A DNA stretch of 64,000 nt from NCBI RefSeq assembly GCF_021458635.1, contig NZ_JAIRDQ010000001.1, positions 496,001 to 560,000 on the forward strand, given 5' to 3'. The first letter of the stretch is position 1. Every line of letters starts with the position of its first letter. Positions 34,546-44,187 of this stretch are shown here, piece by piece. The notes below the pieces were generated by a model. It had not been told where the DNA came from. It saw only the letters and a list, made by a program, of their open reading frames with translations, and made no database searches. The translations under genes and the position numbers were made by a program. This DNA comes from Bradyrhizobium monzae (GTDB lineage: Bacteria; Pseudomonadota; Alphaproteobacteria; Rhizobiales; Xanthobacteraceae).

Positions 34546-34905
34546 ATGAAGCTTCCCGGGCCAGACCACCCCATCACCATCACCCAAAACCCCCGGCGCG
34601 TCCGCGTCACGGCGGGCGATATCGTGATTGCCGAAAGCACCAAGGCGCTGACGCTCAAAGAGGCCAAATATCCGGCGGTGCAATATGTACCGCGCGCGGA
34701 CGCCAACATGGCGCTGCTGGAGCGCACCGACCGCACCACCCATTGCCCCTACAAGGGGGACGCCAGCTATTACAGCATCAAGGCGGACGGCAAGACGCTC
34801 GACAACGCAATCTGGACCTACGAGACGCCCTTCCCCGCGATGACGGAGATATCAGGCCATCTCGCCTTTTACCCGGACAAGGTGAAGATCGAGGAAGTGG
34901 GGTAG
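34546..34905 (+). CDS. DUF427 domain-containing protein (119 aa)
   Basis: The family motif WTYETPFPAMTEISGHLAFY and the earlier THCPYKGDASYYSI are hallmarks of DUF427, a small beta-rich family of unknown function. The length is normal for a one-domain member. It stands alone, divergent from bolA, and ends in a hairpin shared with the converging DUF1328 gene. Confidence 0.88.
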   Translation: MKLPGPDHPITITQNPRRVRVTAGDIVIAESTKALTLKEAKYPAVQYVPRADANMALLERTDRTTHCPYKGDASYYSIKADGKTLDNAIWTYETPFPAMTEISGHLAFYPDKVKIEEVG

Positions 34906-34924
34906 GCTCGCGCTCTACGTCACC

Positions 34925-34954
34925 GTCATGGCCGGGCATGTCCCCGGCCATGAC
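34925..34954. repeat. Perfect 12-bp hairpin, probable bidirectional terminator
   Basis: GTCATGGCCGGG (34925-34936) and CCCGGCCATGAC (34943-34954) are perfect inverted arms around a six-base loop. The element sits between the stop codons of the converging DUF427 and DUF1328 genes. This GTCATGGCCGGG type is, to my knowledge, a recurrent Bradyrhizobium repeat. It lacks a long T run. Confidence 0.75.
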
Positions 34955-34979
34955 GATTGAGGATGCTGACGGCGCTCGG

Positions 34980-35153
34980 CTACGCCCGGAAGATCGTGAG
35001 CCCGAGTATCAGCAGCACCAGGAAGATCACGACGAAAATATAGAACAGGAAGCGGGCGACGTCGGCGGAGGCGGCCGAGATGCCGGTGAAGCCGAGCACG
35101 CCGGCCACGATCGAGATCAGCAGGAAGATCAGTGCCCATTTCAAGATTGTCAT
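34980..35153 (-). CDS. DUF1328 small membrane protein (57 aa)
   Basis: Two helices fill the protein: [20 protein letters not shown] and [18 protein letters not shown]. The intervening [12 protein letters not shown] is typical of DUF1328/YtjA-like proteins. GGAG precedes ATG 35153. These very small proteins are often stress induced; function is unknown. Confidence 0.9.
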   Translation of the reverse strand: MTILKWALIFLLISIVAGVLGFTGISAASADVARFLFYIFVVIFLVLLILGLTIFRA

Positions 35154-35342
35154 CGCCAGCTCCGACGCGTCTATGCCGCCTTTTGGCGGGCGGCCCTCAA
35201 CCATTTCGTGAACGCTAACTTGGCCACACGGAACTGGTTCCTGAGGACGCCGGTCGGTGCAACGAATGGCATAAACTGCGCTTGCTGAATTCGGTTCCTG
35301 GCAGCAGAGTCGTGCAGGGACAGAGGCACAACCGGGGCAACC

Positions 35343-36533
35343 ATGAGCACGATGTCACATTCTGCGACGATGGGCGCAGAGGCGCATACCCAGCCGAAGG
35401 CCAAGGTGCGCAATTTATCGCTCGACCGCGCCCGCACCTTCCTGACGCTGGTGGTGCTGCTGCACCATGCCGTTATCCCCTATACCTATTTTGGTCACAC
35501 CGACCCGAAGTACTTCTTCGGCTTCGACATGATCGTGCTCGCCACCGACAGCTTCTTCATGGCGATGTTCTTCTTCCTGTCGGGCTTGTTTGCATGGTCA
35601 GGCATCGCCCGAAAGGGAGCGCCGAGCTATTTGGCAGATCGGCTGCTGCGGCTTGGGCTGCCGTTCGTGATCTGCGCATTCACGATCATTCCGCTCGCCT
35701 ATTACGCGATCTCGCTCCGGCACAATCCCGAGATCGGCTTCTCGGAATACTGGTGGAATATGGTCACGAAGGGCCCGTGGCCGAGCGGGCCGATCTGGTT
35801 CCTCTGGGTCCTGTTCGCCTTCGACGTGGTTGCCTGCATCCTGCATCGACTGTCACCCAACCTGCTCGATCCGATCAATCGCCTGTCGCTGCACGGCCGC
35901 CGCCGGCCGGCGGTGTTCTTCGCGGTCATGCTTGCCATCACTGCAGCGTTCTATGTTCCCGGACTGATGTACTTTGGACCAAGCAGCTGGTTCGAGTTCG
36001 GGCCCTTCTCGGTGCAGCACGGGCGCGTGATGCTTTACGCGAGCTACTTCTTTTTCGGGGCCGGCATCGGCGTCGCGAATATGGACCGCGGACTGCTCGC
36101 GGCTGACGGCCGAATGGCGAAGGTCAGTTGGGACTGGATGGTCTTGGCGATCGTTCCGTATTGCCTGCTCTGGGTACTGATCTTCATCAAGCGCGAAATA
36201 CTGGGAAATCCATCACCGCTGCCCAACTGGTATGAGGGGCTCTATGCCATCTGCTTCGCTGTCTTCAGCGTGGCCATCATGTTTCTCATCCTGGCCTTCT
36301 TCCAGAGGTTCAAACAATCGGGTTCGGCCAGGCTACTCGATCCGATGCAGGCGGACGCCTTTGGCATGTTTCTGGTGCACTACCCGATCGCGCTTTGGCT
36401 GCAATACTGGCTGTTCGACTATAACCTGCCAGCGATCGTCAAGGCGACGATTGTATTCGTGCTGACGGTCGCGTTGAGTTGGGCGCTGACGCGCGCCTTG
36501 CGCCAAATCCCCGGGGCAACGAAGGTGCTGTGA
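35343..36533 (+). CDS. Acyltransferase-3 family membrane protein (396 aa)
   Basis: The N-terminal motif [20 protein letters not shown] holds the R/H pair of the acyltransferase-3 family, and about ten membrane helices follow, ending in [16 protein letters not shown]. Family members (OafA, OpgC) acetylate or succinylate sugars of the envelope. The residue pattern and the long NxxxTK region place it nearest the OpgC/glucan-modifying group, but this is not certain. It is isolated between DUF1328 and purL, which faces it. Confidence 0.85.
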   Translation: MSTMSHSATMGAEAHTQPKAKVRNLSLDRARTFLTLVVLLHHAVIPYTYFGHTDPKYFFGFDMIVLATDSFFMAMFFFLSGLFAWSGIARKGAPSYLADRLLRLGLPFVICAFTIIPLAYYAISLRHNPEIGFSEYWWNMVTKGPWPSGPIWFLWVLFAFDVVACILHRLSPNLLDPINRLSLHGRRRPAVFFAVMLAITAAFYVPGLMYFGPSSWFEFGPFSVQHGRVMLYASYFFFGAGIGVANMDRGLLAADGRMAKVSWDWMVLAIVPYCLLWVLIFIKREILGNPSPLPNWYEGLYAICFAVFSVAIMFLILAFFQRFKQSGSARLLDPMQADAFGMFLVHYPIALWLQYWLFDYNLPAIVKATIVFVLTVALSWALTRALRQIPGATKVL

Positions 36534-36548
36534 GTTTGTGAAGGCGGC

Positions 36549-38759
36549 TTACGCCGCCTTGCCGCCCATATAATCCGGCAACCAGCGCTCGTGCGACGTG
36601 CGCAGCGCGTCGATCGTAACTGGCGTCTCGCCCGCGATCGCGATCGCATCGCCACCGGTGGTGCCGATGCGCACGCAGGGCACCTCGCAGCCGCGCATCT
36701 TGGCGAGCACGCGGCCGGCTTCCGTTTCCGGCACGGTGACGAGATAGCGCGCCTGGTCCTCACCGAACCAATAGGCCTGCGAGACAAGCGAGGTGGGCGC
36801 CGCCAGCAGCTTGGCGCCGATGCCGCTCGCCATTGCCATCTCGGCCAGCCCGATCAGCAGGCCACCGTCGGAGAGGTCATGCACGGCGGTCGCGGTGCCC
36901 GCATGGATCATGCCGCGCACGCAGTCGCCGTTGCGCTTCTCGGCAGCAAGGTCGACCGGCGGCGGCGCGCCCTCCTCGCGACCGCAGATGTCGCGCAGAT
37001 AAACCGACTGGCCGAGCCAGCCATGGGTGTCGCCGATCAGCAGGATCGCCTCGCCCTCGGCCTTGAAGGCGAGCGACGCGGACTTGGTGAAGTCGTCGAG
37101 CAGGCCGACGCCGCCGATCGAGGGCGTCGGGAGGATCGCGCGGCCGTTGGTCTCGTTGTAGAGCGAGACGTTGCCGGAGACGACCGGGAAGTCGAGCGTA
37201 CGGCAGGCTTCCGAAATGCCCTTTAGGCAGCCGACGAACTGGCCCATGATCTCGGGCCGCTCCGGATTGCCGAAATTGAGATTGTCGGTGATGGCGAGCG
37301 GCTTGCCGCCGACCGCGGTGATGTTGCGCCAGGCTTCCGCCACCGCCTGCTTGCCCCCCTCGAACGGATCGGCCTCGCAATAGCGCGGCGTGACGTCGAC
37401 GGTCAGCGCCAGGCCCTTCGGCCCGTCCTGCACGCGTACGACCGCGGCGTCGCCGCCGGGGCGCTGCATGGTATTGCCGAGAATGACGTGGTCGTACTGC
37501 TCCCAGACCCAGCGCTTGCTGCACATGTCGGGTGTGCCGATCAGCTTCTCCAGCGCCGCACCGAGCGGCATCGGCGCCGGCACGTCGCGCGCATGCACGG
37601 TCGGCAGCGCGACGGAAGTAACATGCGGACGGTCATAGAGCGGTGCCTCGTCGCCGAGCTCCTTGATCGGCAGATCGGCCATGACGTCGCCGCCATGCTT
37701 GACCACGAAGCGCTTGCTCGGCGTGGTGTAGCCGACGACGGCGAAGTCGAGGCCCCATTTCTCGAAGATCGCCTCGGCTTCCTTTTCCTTCTCGGGCTTG
37801 AGCACCATGAGCATGCGCTCCTGGCTCTCCGAGAGCATCATCTCGTAGGCGCTCATGCCGGTCTCGCGGGTCGGCACCGCGTCGAGATCGAGGTCGACGC
37901 CGAGGTCGCCCTTGGCGCCCATCTCGACCGCCGAGCAGGTCAAGCCCGCCGCGCCCATGTCCTGGATCGCGATGACACAATCGGCTTCCATGATCTCGAG
38001 GCAGGCCTCGAGCAGAAGTTTTTCGGCGAAGGGATCGCCGACCTGCACGGTCGGACGCTTCTCCTCGGACTTGTCGTCGAATTCGGCCGACGCCATCGAG
38101 GCGCCGTGGATACCGTCGCGGCCCGTCTTGGAGCCCAGATAGACGATCGGCATGTTCACGCCGGAGGCAGCCGCATAGAAGATCTTGTCGGCATCGGCGA
38201 GGCCCACGGCCATCGCATTGACGAGGATGTTGCCATCGTAGCGGGTGTGGAAGCGCATCTGGCCGCCGACCGTCGGCACGCCGAAGGAATTGCCGTAGCC
38301 GCCAACACCGGCGACGACGCCGGACACGAGATGCCGGGTCCTGGCGTGCTCGGGTGCGCCAAAGCTCAGCGCGTTCAGGCAGGCGATCGGGCGCGCGCCC
38401 ATGGTGAAGACGTCGCGCAGAATGCCGCCGACGCCGGTGGTCGCGCCCTGATAGGGCTCGATGTAGCTCGGGTGGTTGTGGCTCTCCATCTTGAAAACCA
38501 CCGCCTGGCCATCGCCGATGTCGATCACGCCGGCATTCTCGCCGGGACCCTGGATCACCCAAGGCGCCTTGGTCGGCAGGCCCTTCAGATGGAGGCGCGA
38601 GGATTTGTACGAGCAGTGCTCGTTCCACATGGCCGAGAAGATACCGAGTTCGGTGAAGGTCGGCTCCCGCCCGATCAGCTTCAGGATGCGCTCGTACTCG
38701 TCGGGCTTGAGCCCGTGGGCGGCGATCAGCTCGGGGGTGATCTTGGGTTCGTTCTTCAT
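36549..38759 (-). CDS. purL: Phosphoribosylformylglycinamidine synthase subunit PurL (736 aa)
   Basis: PurL is the synthetase subunit that makes FGAM from FGAR, ATP and glutamine-derived ammonia, working with PurQ and PurS. Family motifs are [12 protein letters not shown], the catalytic [20 protein letters not shown] and [16 protein letters not shown], and two repeated PurM-like halves (GPVDTPEE-type C-terminal section near [15 protein letters not shown]). Length is normal for the small-type PurL. Its partners purQ, purS and purC lie upstream but are separated by tctC, a thioesterase gene and corA. Confidence 0.96.
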   Translation of the reverse strand: MKNEPKITPELIAAHGLKPDEYERILKLIGREPTFTELGIFSAMWNEHCSYKSSRLHLKGLPTKAPWVIQGPGENAGVIDIGDGQAVVFKMESHNHPSYIEPYQGATTGVGGILRDVFTMGARPIACLNALSFGAPEHARTRHLVSGVVAGVGGYGNSFGVPTVGGQMRFHTRYDGNILVNAMAVGLADADKIFYAAASGVNMPIVYLGSKTGRDGIHGASMASAEFDDKSEEKRPTVQVGDPFAEKLLLEACLEIMEADCVIAIQDMGAAGLTCSAVEMGAKGDLGVDLDLDAVPTRETGMSAYEMMLSESQERMLMVLKPEKEKEAEAIFEKWGLDFAVVGYTTPSKRFVVKHGGDVMADLPIKELGDEAPLYDRPHVTSVALPTVHARDVPAPMPLGAALEKLIGTPDMCSKRWVWEQYDHVILGNTMQRPGGDAAVVRVQDGPKGLALTVDVTPRYCEADPFEGGKQAVAEAWRNITAVGGKPLAITDNLNFGNPERPEIMGQFVGCLKGISEACRTLDFPVVSGNVSLYNETNGRAILPTPSIGGVGLLDDFTKSASLAFKAEGEAILLIGDTHGWLGQSVYLRDICGREEGAPPPVDLAAEKRNGDCVRGMIHAGTATAVHDLSDGGLLIGLAEMAMASGIGAKLLAAPTSLVSQAYWFGEDQARYLVTVPETEAGRVLAKMRGCEVPCVRIGTTGGDAIAIAGETPVTIDALRTSHERWLPDYMGGKAA

Positions 38760-38943
38760 GGATTCGGGGCTTTCGGCGGGCGTTTGGCCGTTCTTAGGAA
38801 CATCGGAGGCTCACGAAAAGCCCTTTATGACGCATTTTCCCGCTGTCCCACGTTTTGCAAGGAGGGTCGGCGGGAACGGGAATTGCAAGGCGCTGACGGA
38901 TCGGATTTAAGAGCTAAAGACCCGTAATTGAAGGCCCATTTCC

Positions 38944-39423
38944 TTGCACGAATTGACCAAAGTCCCCTCCACCCGCCGCCCAGACCTGCACGTCGCCACC
39001 GAGGGCGAGTTTAAGGGTTGGCGGACATGGATTCGCGACAGTTTTGAGAGCCATATCGGCCCGTTCTGGCACAAGATCGAGGATGACGGCAGCGTCCGCT
39101 CGGCGTTCCGGGTCGAGAAAAAGCACCTCAACGGCTCCGGGAACGTCCATGGCGGCTGCTTCATGGCCTTCGCGGACTATTGCCTGTTCGCAATCGCCAC
39201 CCACGAGCTGGACGGCCCGGCCGTGACCACCAATTTCGCCTGCGATTTCCTCGACGCGGCGCGCGAGGGCGAGCTGGTCGAATGCACAGGTGAAGTCTCC
39301 CGCGCGGGCGGCTCGCTGATCTTCCTGCGTGGCAAGCTGACCTCGGCCGGCCGGCCGCTGTTCACCTTCTCCGGCACGATCAAGCGGGTGAAGCGGAAGC
39401 CGGCATTGCAGGCAAACGCATAG
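38944..39423 (+). CDS. PaaI-type hotdog thioesterase (159 aa)
   Basis: The hotdog motif NGSGNVHGGCFMAFADYCLF is the GxxHGG/ADY signature of PaaI/YbgC-type acyl-CoA thioesterases. The start is a TTG at 38944; no good in-frame ATG exists before the motif, so an atypical start is required. GAAGG lies about ten bases upstream. It is divergent from purL. The acyl substrate is unknown. Confidence 0.82.
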   Translation: MHELTKVPSTRRPDLHVATEGEFKGWRTWIRDSFESHIGPFWHKIEDDGSVRSAFRVEKKHLNGSGNVHGGCFMAFADYCLFAIATHELDGPAVTTNFACDFLDAAREGELVECTGEVSRAGGSLIFLRGKLTSAGRPLFTFSGTIKRVKRKPALQANA

Positions 39424-39552
39424 CCCCGCAGCTTCACGTTTGGTGCGTTCTCGCTTGGACTTCCGACAAGCGCTGTCGCACCGAGGACGACGACGAGGAG
39501 TCAGTCGCGTCGGACGCAATGCAGGTTCAAGACCCCCAGCCAAACGCTGCTG

Positions 39553-40524
39553 CTACTTGGCATCGTCCGCCAGCATCTTCCGGTATTTCTCGACGTCGCG
39601 CGTCACGAGCTTTTGCAGAACCTCGGGCGTGTGCTCGTCGGGATCGGGCGCGACGGTCGAGAGGTCAGCAAAGCGCTTCTTCACCGCGTCGGTTTCCACC
39701 GCCGTGCGTGCGGCTGCATTCAGCTTGGCGATGATGGCCGGCGGCGTCCCCTTGGGCGCAAACAGGCCGTTCCAGCCCTGCGCCTCGAATTCCGGCAGGC
39801 CCGCTTCGGCGGATGTCGGCAGATCAGGCAACGTCGTGAGCCGCACGGTCGAGCCGACCACGAGCCCCCTCACCAGCTTTTCGTTGATCGACTGCGATAC
39901 CGAGGCCGCCGCGTCGCAGACGCCATCGATCTGGCTGCCGATCGCGTCGGTGAGCGCGGGCGAAGCACCACGATAGCCGACCAGCGTCGCGTCGACGCCG
40001 GCAGCCGTGACAAAGCTCTTGCAGATGAGATAGTTCGACGAGCCGACGCCGGCGTGGCCGAGATTGATCTTGCCGGGATTGGCCTTGGCGTAGGCGATGA
40101 ACTCCTTCAGATCCTTCGCCGGAAAATCCTTGCGGATCGCAATGATACCGAAGGTCTTGGCCACCATGCCGATCGGCGCGAAAGAGTCCGGCGTGAACGG
40201 CAGCTTCGGATAGATCGTGTAGGTCGCAGCATTGGTGCCGGCATTGCCGATCGCGATCGTATAGCCGTCCGGCTCGGCGCGGGAGGCGCGCGCAAGCGCA
40301 GTCGAGCCGCCGGCGCCCGCAACATTCTCGATCACGATGGACTGGCCAAGCGCCACGCCCATCTGCTCGGCCACCGTGCGCGCGATCACGTCCGACGTGC
40401 CGCCGGCTGCGAACGGCACGATCATGGTGATCGGATGCTTGGGAAAATCCTGCGCGAATGCAGCGCTCGTGAGCGACAACGCTGCGAACGCAGCGAGCGC
40501 ACGCTTCACCACGAAGGAGATCAC
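39553..40524 (-). CDS. Tripartite tricarboxylate transporter substrate-binding protein TctC/Bug (323 aa)
   Basis: A signal peptide ends near residue 24 ([10 protein letters not shown]). The mature protein begins with the Bug-family motif [20 protein letters not shown] and has [20 protein letters not shown] and APKGTPP. It binds carboxylates in the periplasm for a TctAB permease, but no tctA or tctB is near. Its GTG start overlaps the purQ stop by 4 bases (GTGA), an unusual coupling to purine synthesis. Confidence 0.9.
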   Translation of the reverse strand: MISFVVKRALAAFAALSLTSAAFAQDFPKHPITMIVPFAAGGTSDVIARTVAEQMGVALGQSIVIENVAGAGGSTALARASRAEPDGYTIAIGNAGTNAATYTIYPKLPFTPDSFAPIGMVAKTFGIIAIRKDFPAKDLKEFIAYAKANPGKINLGHAGVGSSNYLICKSFVTAAGVDATLVGYRGASPALTDAIGSQIDGVCDAAASVSQSINEKLVRGLVVGSTVRLTTLPDLPTSAEAGLPEFEAQGWNGLFAPKGTPPAIIAKLNAAARTAVETDAVKKRFADLSTVAPDPDEHTPEVLQKLVTRDVEKYRKMLADDAK

Positions 40525-41222
40525 GCGGCCTTTTCCAGATGCGCGGTGAGGCCTGCGAACAGGTCGCGGCCATCGGTGCAGCCCATGATGTCTTCGACGT
40601 GGTTTTCCGGGTGCGGCATCATGCCGAGCACATTGCCCTTGTCGTTGAGAAGGCCCGCGATGGAATGCGCCGCGCCGTTGATGTTGTGGCTCTCGTCGAC
40701 CGCACCATCAGCCGAGCAGTAGCGATAGAGCACGCGCCCCTCGCCTTCGATCCGCTTGATGGTCTCTTCGTCTGCCTCGTAATTGCCCTCGCCATGCGCG
40801 ACCGGCACGCGGATCACCTGGCCGGCATTGTAGCCGCGGGTGAACGGCGTATCGGAGCGCTCGACGCGCAGATGCACGTCCTTGCAGATGAATTTCAGCC
40901 GCGCATTGCGCATCAGCACGCCCGGCAGCAGGCCGGATTCGCAGAGGATCTGGAAACCGTTGCAGACGCCGAGCACGAGGCCGCCCTTGGCCGCATAATC
41001 GCGCACCGCATCCATCACGGGCGCCCGCGCCGCAATGGCGCCACAGCGAAGGTAGTCGCCGTAGGAGAAGCCGCCGGGCACGACCACGAGATCGGTGCCT
41101 GATGGCAGCGAGGTCTCGGCGTGCCACACCATCGCCGGCTCATGGCCCGAGATCAGCCTCAGGGCGCGCGCCATGTCGCGCTCGCGGTTGATTCCGGGAA
41201 AGACGAGGATGGCGGCTTTCAT
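40521..41222 (-). CDS. purQ: Phosphoribosylformylglycinamidine synthase subunit PurQ (233 aa)
   Basis: PurQ is the glutaminase that supplies ammonia to PurL. The class I amidotransferase motifs are [15 protein letters not shown], the nucleophile Cys in [11 protein letters not shown], and the His/Glu of [12 protein letters not shown]. Length is standard. It ends overlapping tctC. Normally purS and purL flank it; here purS is separated by corA on the opposite strand. Confidence 0.96.
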   Translation of the reverse strand: MKAAILVFPGINRERDMARALRLISGHEPAMVWHAETSLPSGTDLVVVPGGFSYGDYLRCGAIAARAPVMDAVRDYAAKGGLVLGVCNGFQILCESGLLPGVLMRNARLKFICKDVHLRVERSDTPFTRGYNAGQVIRVPVAHGEGNYEADEETIKRIEGEGRVLYRYCSADGAVDESHNINGAAHSIAGLLNDKGNVLGMMPHPENHVEDIMGCTDGRDLFAGLTAHLEKAA

Positions 41223-41391
41223 GATTCAGGTTCCGACGGGGTGGCAGGAATCGGGTTGGCCCACGGGCCAAATCGTGAAGAGACATAGCCATTTGACGGG
41301 AATTTTACCAGTGCTAGCCTCGCCGGGCGGCCTTGTACACAGGCCATAGCCACGGCTGTTTTGCCGAACGATTTTGCCCGGGATTGAAGCC

Positions 41392-42408
41392 ATGAATGTC
41401 CCGTCGCGACCCGCATCCCAGTCCGAACCGGTGTCCGCCGCGGGCGTCGTCGCGGCCGGCGCCTATGTCGATGGCCGGCGCGTCGCCAACATCGCCATCA
41501 GCGAGGCGTCGAGCTGGCGGGCCAAGCCCGGCCATGTGGTCTGGATCGGGCTGCACGAGCCCGACATGACGCTGCTCGGCGCGGTGCAAAAGCAGTTCGA
41601 CCTGCATGAGCTCGCCATCGAGGACGCCAACAACGCCCATCAGCGGCCCAAGATCGAGCAATATGGCGAGGCCCTGTTCATCGTCGCGCGCACGGCACAA
41701 TTGATCGAGGGCCGCATCGCCTTCGGCGAGACCCACATCTTCATCGGGGACGGCTATCTGGTGACGGTCCGTCATGGCGCCTCGACCTCCTACACGGCGG
41801 TGCGCGAACGCTGCGAGAGCTGCCCGCGGGCGCTGGCGCGCGGCGAGGACTATATCCTCTATGCGATCCTCGATTTCATCGTCGACAACTACTCTCCCGT
41901 GCTCGAGAGCATTCACGAGGAGGTCGAGGAGATCGAGGATTACGTGCTCGCGAATGCCATCACCAAGGCGCAGATCGAGCGGCTGTACATGCTGCGCCGC
42001 GACCTGTTGCGCCTCCGCAATGCCATCGGGCCCCTGGTCGAAGTCTGCCGCCGGCTGGAGCATGACGAGCTGTCGATGGTGCGACCGGCAATGCAGACCC
42101 TGTTCCGCGACGTCACCGATCACGTCCGCAACATCCAGGAGCGCATCGATTCCATGCGCGAGGTGCTGGCCTTCGCCTTCGAGGCGAGCCTGCTGGTCGG
42201 CCAGGCGCAGGAGACGGCGGTGTCGAAGAAGCTCGCCTCCTGGCTCGCGATCCTCGCCGTGCCCACCGCAGTCGCCGGCATCTACGGGATGAACTTCAAG
42301 TACATTCCCGAGCTGCAATGGGAGTACAGCTATTTCGTCGTCATGGGGATGATGGCGCTCGCCTGCCTTGCATTGTACTGGCGCTTCCGCCGCGTCGGGT
42401 GGCTCTGA
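41392..42408 (+). CDS. corA: CorA-family magnesium/cobalt transporter (338 aa)
   Basis: The CorA signature Gly-Met-Asn is at 299-301 in GIYGMNFKYIPE between two C-terminal membrane helices (TM1 WLAILAVPTAVAG, TM2 YFVVMGMMALACLAL). The long N-terminal cytoplasmic domain is typical of a pentameric Mg2+ channel. The ATG at 41392 is chosen. It lies on the plus strand inside the purS-purQ gap and ends two bases inside a hairpin shared with purS. Confidence 0.94.
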   Translation: MNVPSRPASQSEPVSAAGVVAAGAYVDGRRVANIAISEASSWRAKPGHVVWIGLHEPDMTLLGAVQKQFDLHELAIEDANNAHQRPKIEQYGEALFIVARTAQLIEGRIAFGETHIFIGDGYLVTVRHGASTSYTAVRERCESCPRALARGEDYILYAILDFIVDNYSPVLESIHEEVEEIEDYVLANAITKAQIERLYMLRRDLLRLRNAIGPLVEVCRRLEHDELSMVRPAMQTLFRDVTDHVRNIQERIDSMREVLAFAFEASLLVGQAQETAVSKKLASWLAILAVPTAVAGIYGMNFKYIPELQWEYSYFVVMGMMALACLALYWRFRRVGWL

Positions 42409-42434
42409 CGCCAGCGCCGGCGCGCTGACGTCAG
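42405..42434. terminator. Bidirectional terminator shared by corA and purS
   Basis: CTGACGCCAGCGC (42405-42417) and GCGCTGACGTCAG (42422-42434) form a hairpin with one mismatch. It includes the corA stop (TGA 42406-42408) and the purS stop (42431-42433), which face each other with only 22 bases between coding ends. There is no T run. Confidence 0.6.
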
Positions 42435-42670
42435 ACGATCTCGACCCGATAGTTCTCGATCACAGTGTTGGCGAGCAGCTTGTCGGCGGCGTCCTTCAGC
42501 GCGGCTTCCGCCTTGGCCTTGTCGGCGCCGGCGAGCTCGATGTCGAACACCTTGCCCTGGCGGACGCTGGCGACGCCGTCGACGCCGAGCGACTTCAGCG
42601 CGCCTTCGATGGCCTTGCCCTGCGGATCGAGGATGCCGGTCTTCAGGGTAACGGTAACACGTGCCTTCAC
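42431..42670 (-). CDS. purS: Phosphoribosylformylglycinamidine synthase subunit PurS (79 aa)
   Basis: A small protein with the PurS pattern: RVTVTLKTGILDPQGKAIEG, then LKSLGVDGVASVRQGKVFDI. It bridges PurL and PurQ in the ammonia-transferring complex. Length and the DPQGKAI motif are standard. It follows purC by 12 bases, so the two are co-transcribed, but purQ is not next to it. Confidence 0.95.
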   Translation of the reverse strand: MKARVTVTLKTGILDPQGKAIEGALKSLGVDGVASVRQGKVFDIELAGADKAKAEAALKDAADKLLANTVIENYRVEIV

Positions 42671-42682
42671 GTCAAATCCCTC

Positions 42683-43450
42683 TTAGCTCTTCACCAGCAC
42701 CGGACCGGTGCCCTGCGGACGCTCGTTCTCCATGAGGATGCCGAGACGTTTTGCAACTTCCGTGTAAGCCTCGAGCAGCCCGCCCAGGTCGCGGCGGAAA
42801 CGATCCTTGTCGAGCTTCTCGTTCGACTTGATGTCCCACAGCCGGCAGCTGTCCGGCGAGATCTCGTCGGCGACGATGATGCGCATCATCTCGTTCTCGA
42901 ACAGCCGGCCGCACTCCATCTTGAAGTCGACGAGGCGGATGCCGATGCCGAGGAAGAGGCCGGTGAGGAAGTCGTTGACACGGATGGCGAGCGCCATGAT
43001 GTCGTCGATCTCCTGCGGCGTGGCCCAGCCGAAGGCGGTGATGTGCTCTTCCGACACCATGGGGTCGTTGAGCTGGTCGTTCTTGTAGTAGAATTCGATG
43101 ATCGAACGGGGCAGCTGGGTGCCCTCCTCGATGCCGAGGCGCTGCGACAGCGAGCCGGCGGCGACGTTCCGCACCACCACCTCGAGCGGCACGATCTCGA
43201 CCTCGCGAATCAACTGCTCGCGCATGTTGAGGCGGCGGATGAAGTGGGTCGGCACCCCGATGTCGTTGAGGTGCTGAAACAGGTACTCCGAGATCCGGTT
43301 GTTGAGGACACCCTTGCCCTCGATGACCTGATGCTTCTTCGCATTGAACGCGGTGGCGTCATCCTTGAAGTGCTGGATCAGGGTACCGGGCTCCGGACCT
43401 TCGTAAAGAACCTTTGCCTTGCCTTCATAAATGCGACGCCGACGGCTCAT
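42683..43450 (-). CDS. purC: SAICAR synthetase PurC (255 aa)
   Basis: PurC joins CAIR and aspartate with ATP. Motifs include [27 protein letters not shown], the catalytic [15 protein letters not shown] and [12 protein letters not shown]. The start at 43450 ([12 protein letters not shown]) matches what I recall of rhizobial PurC N-termini. An ATG at 43480 with GGAG twelve bases upstream would add ten residues and cannot be excluded. It is the first gene of the purC-purS pair. Confidence 0.95.
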   Translation of the reverse strand: MSRRRRIYEGKAKVLYEGPEPGTLIQHFKDDATAFNAKKHQVIEGKGVLNNRISEYLFQHLNDIGVPTHFIRRLNMREQLIREVEIVPLEVVVRNVAAGSLSQRLGIEEGTQLPRSIIEFYYKNDQLNDPMVSEEHITAFGWATPQEIDDIMALAIRVNDFLTGLFLGIGIRLVDFKMECGRLFENEMMRIIVADEISPDSCRLWDIKSNEKLDKDRFRRDLGGLLEAYTEVAKRLGILMENERPQGTGPVLVKS

Positions 43451-43771
43451 TGGGATGTACCGTGTTTTGTTGAAATCCATGTATTTGGTGTGCTCCGGTT
43501 ACCAGGTTACGACCCACAGCGGAGCTGCCGTGAACGGCCTGGAACCCCATCCGAATCCTTGGAAACAGAACGGGAACCAAGCCTTTAGGCAACCTATCCG
43601 ATTGGCTGTCCCAGCACAATCGATCCGGCCCATCCGACGCTGACTTATACCATCTTGCCTGCGGCTTTACGGCTCGTTGTTTCACCGATTCGTGCCCCCT
43701 ATCTAGGCATGCGCCGGGCCTCTCGCAACGAGGGCGCCACGCCCCAGTCAGCTTAAGGAATTGGAAGACGC
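43451..43771. other. Intergenic region of 321 bases with promoter-like elements
   Basis: It separates the divergent purC and zeta-subunit genes. No convincing ORF is present. TTGTTT at 43677-43682, a 17-base spacer and TATCTA at 43700-43705 make a plausible plus-strand promoter 66 bases before the ATG of 43772, with the same CCCCTATCTAGG context as upstream of egtB. The purC-proximal half holds no obvious purine-box structure that I could recognise. Confidence 0.5.
43677..43705 (+). promoter_or_regulatory. Candidate promoter of the ATP synthase inhibitor gene
   Basis: TTGTTT and TATCTA lie 17 bases apart, about 66 bases upstream of ATG 43772. The -10 box sits inside CCCCTATCTAGG, which recurs identically upstream of egtB at 30334-30345. 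Confidence 0.45.
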
Positions 43772-44095
43772 ATGAGCGAATTCGACAAGCGCGAGGAAGG
43801 CTTTGAGAAGAAGTTCGCCCTCGACGAGGAGCAGAAATTCAAGGCGGGGGCCCGCCGCAACCGGCTGCTGGGGCTGTGGGCGGCCGAAAAGCTCGGAATC
43901 ACCGGCGAAGCTGCCACCGCCTACGCCAAGGAAGTGGTCGCGGCCGATTTCGAGGAAGCCGGCGACGGCGACGTCCTGCGCAAGGTCATGACCGATTTCG
44001 CCGCCAGGAACGTCGCCCTCACCGAACAGGCGATTCGCGCCAAGATGAGCGAATTGATCGCGGTCGCGGCCGCCGAGGTGAAGGCCGGGAAGTAA
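43772..44095 (+). CDS. ATP synthase inhibitor zeta subunit, DUF1476 family (107 aa)
   Basis: The sequence MSEFDKREEGFEKKFALDEE, RNRLLGLWAAEKLGITGE and KVMTDFAARN matches DUF1476, shown in Paracoccus to be the zeta subunit that blocks ATP hydrolysis by F1. The protein is helical and of family length (about 105). It is found almost only in alphaproteobacteria, which supports the taxonomic call. It sits beside purB, not near the atp operon. Confidence 0.9.
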   Translation: MSEFDKREEGFEKKFALDEEQKFKAGARRNRLLGLWAAEKLGITGEAATAYAKEVVAADFEEAGDGDVLRKVMTDFAARNVALTEQAIRAKMSELIAVAAAEVKAGK

Positions 44096-44187
44096 GCTTA
44101 ACAGCGGGCGGTGGATGGCCTTGGAAGGCCTCCGCCGCTCGCCCTCTCGGGCTTGCAGCCGGCTCCTGGCAATGCCAAATGGGCGGC

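Noticed and set aside
37488..38927. 479-codon plus-strand ORF opposite purL
   Set aside because: purL is unmistakable on the other strand.
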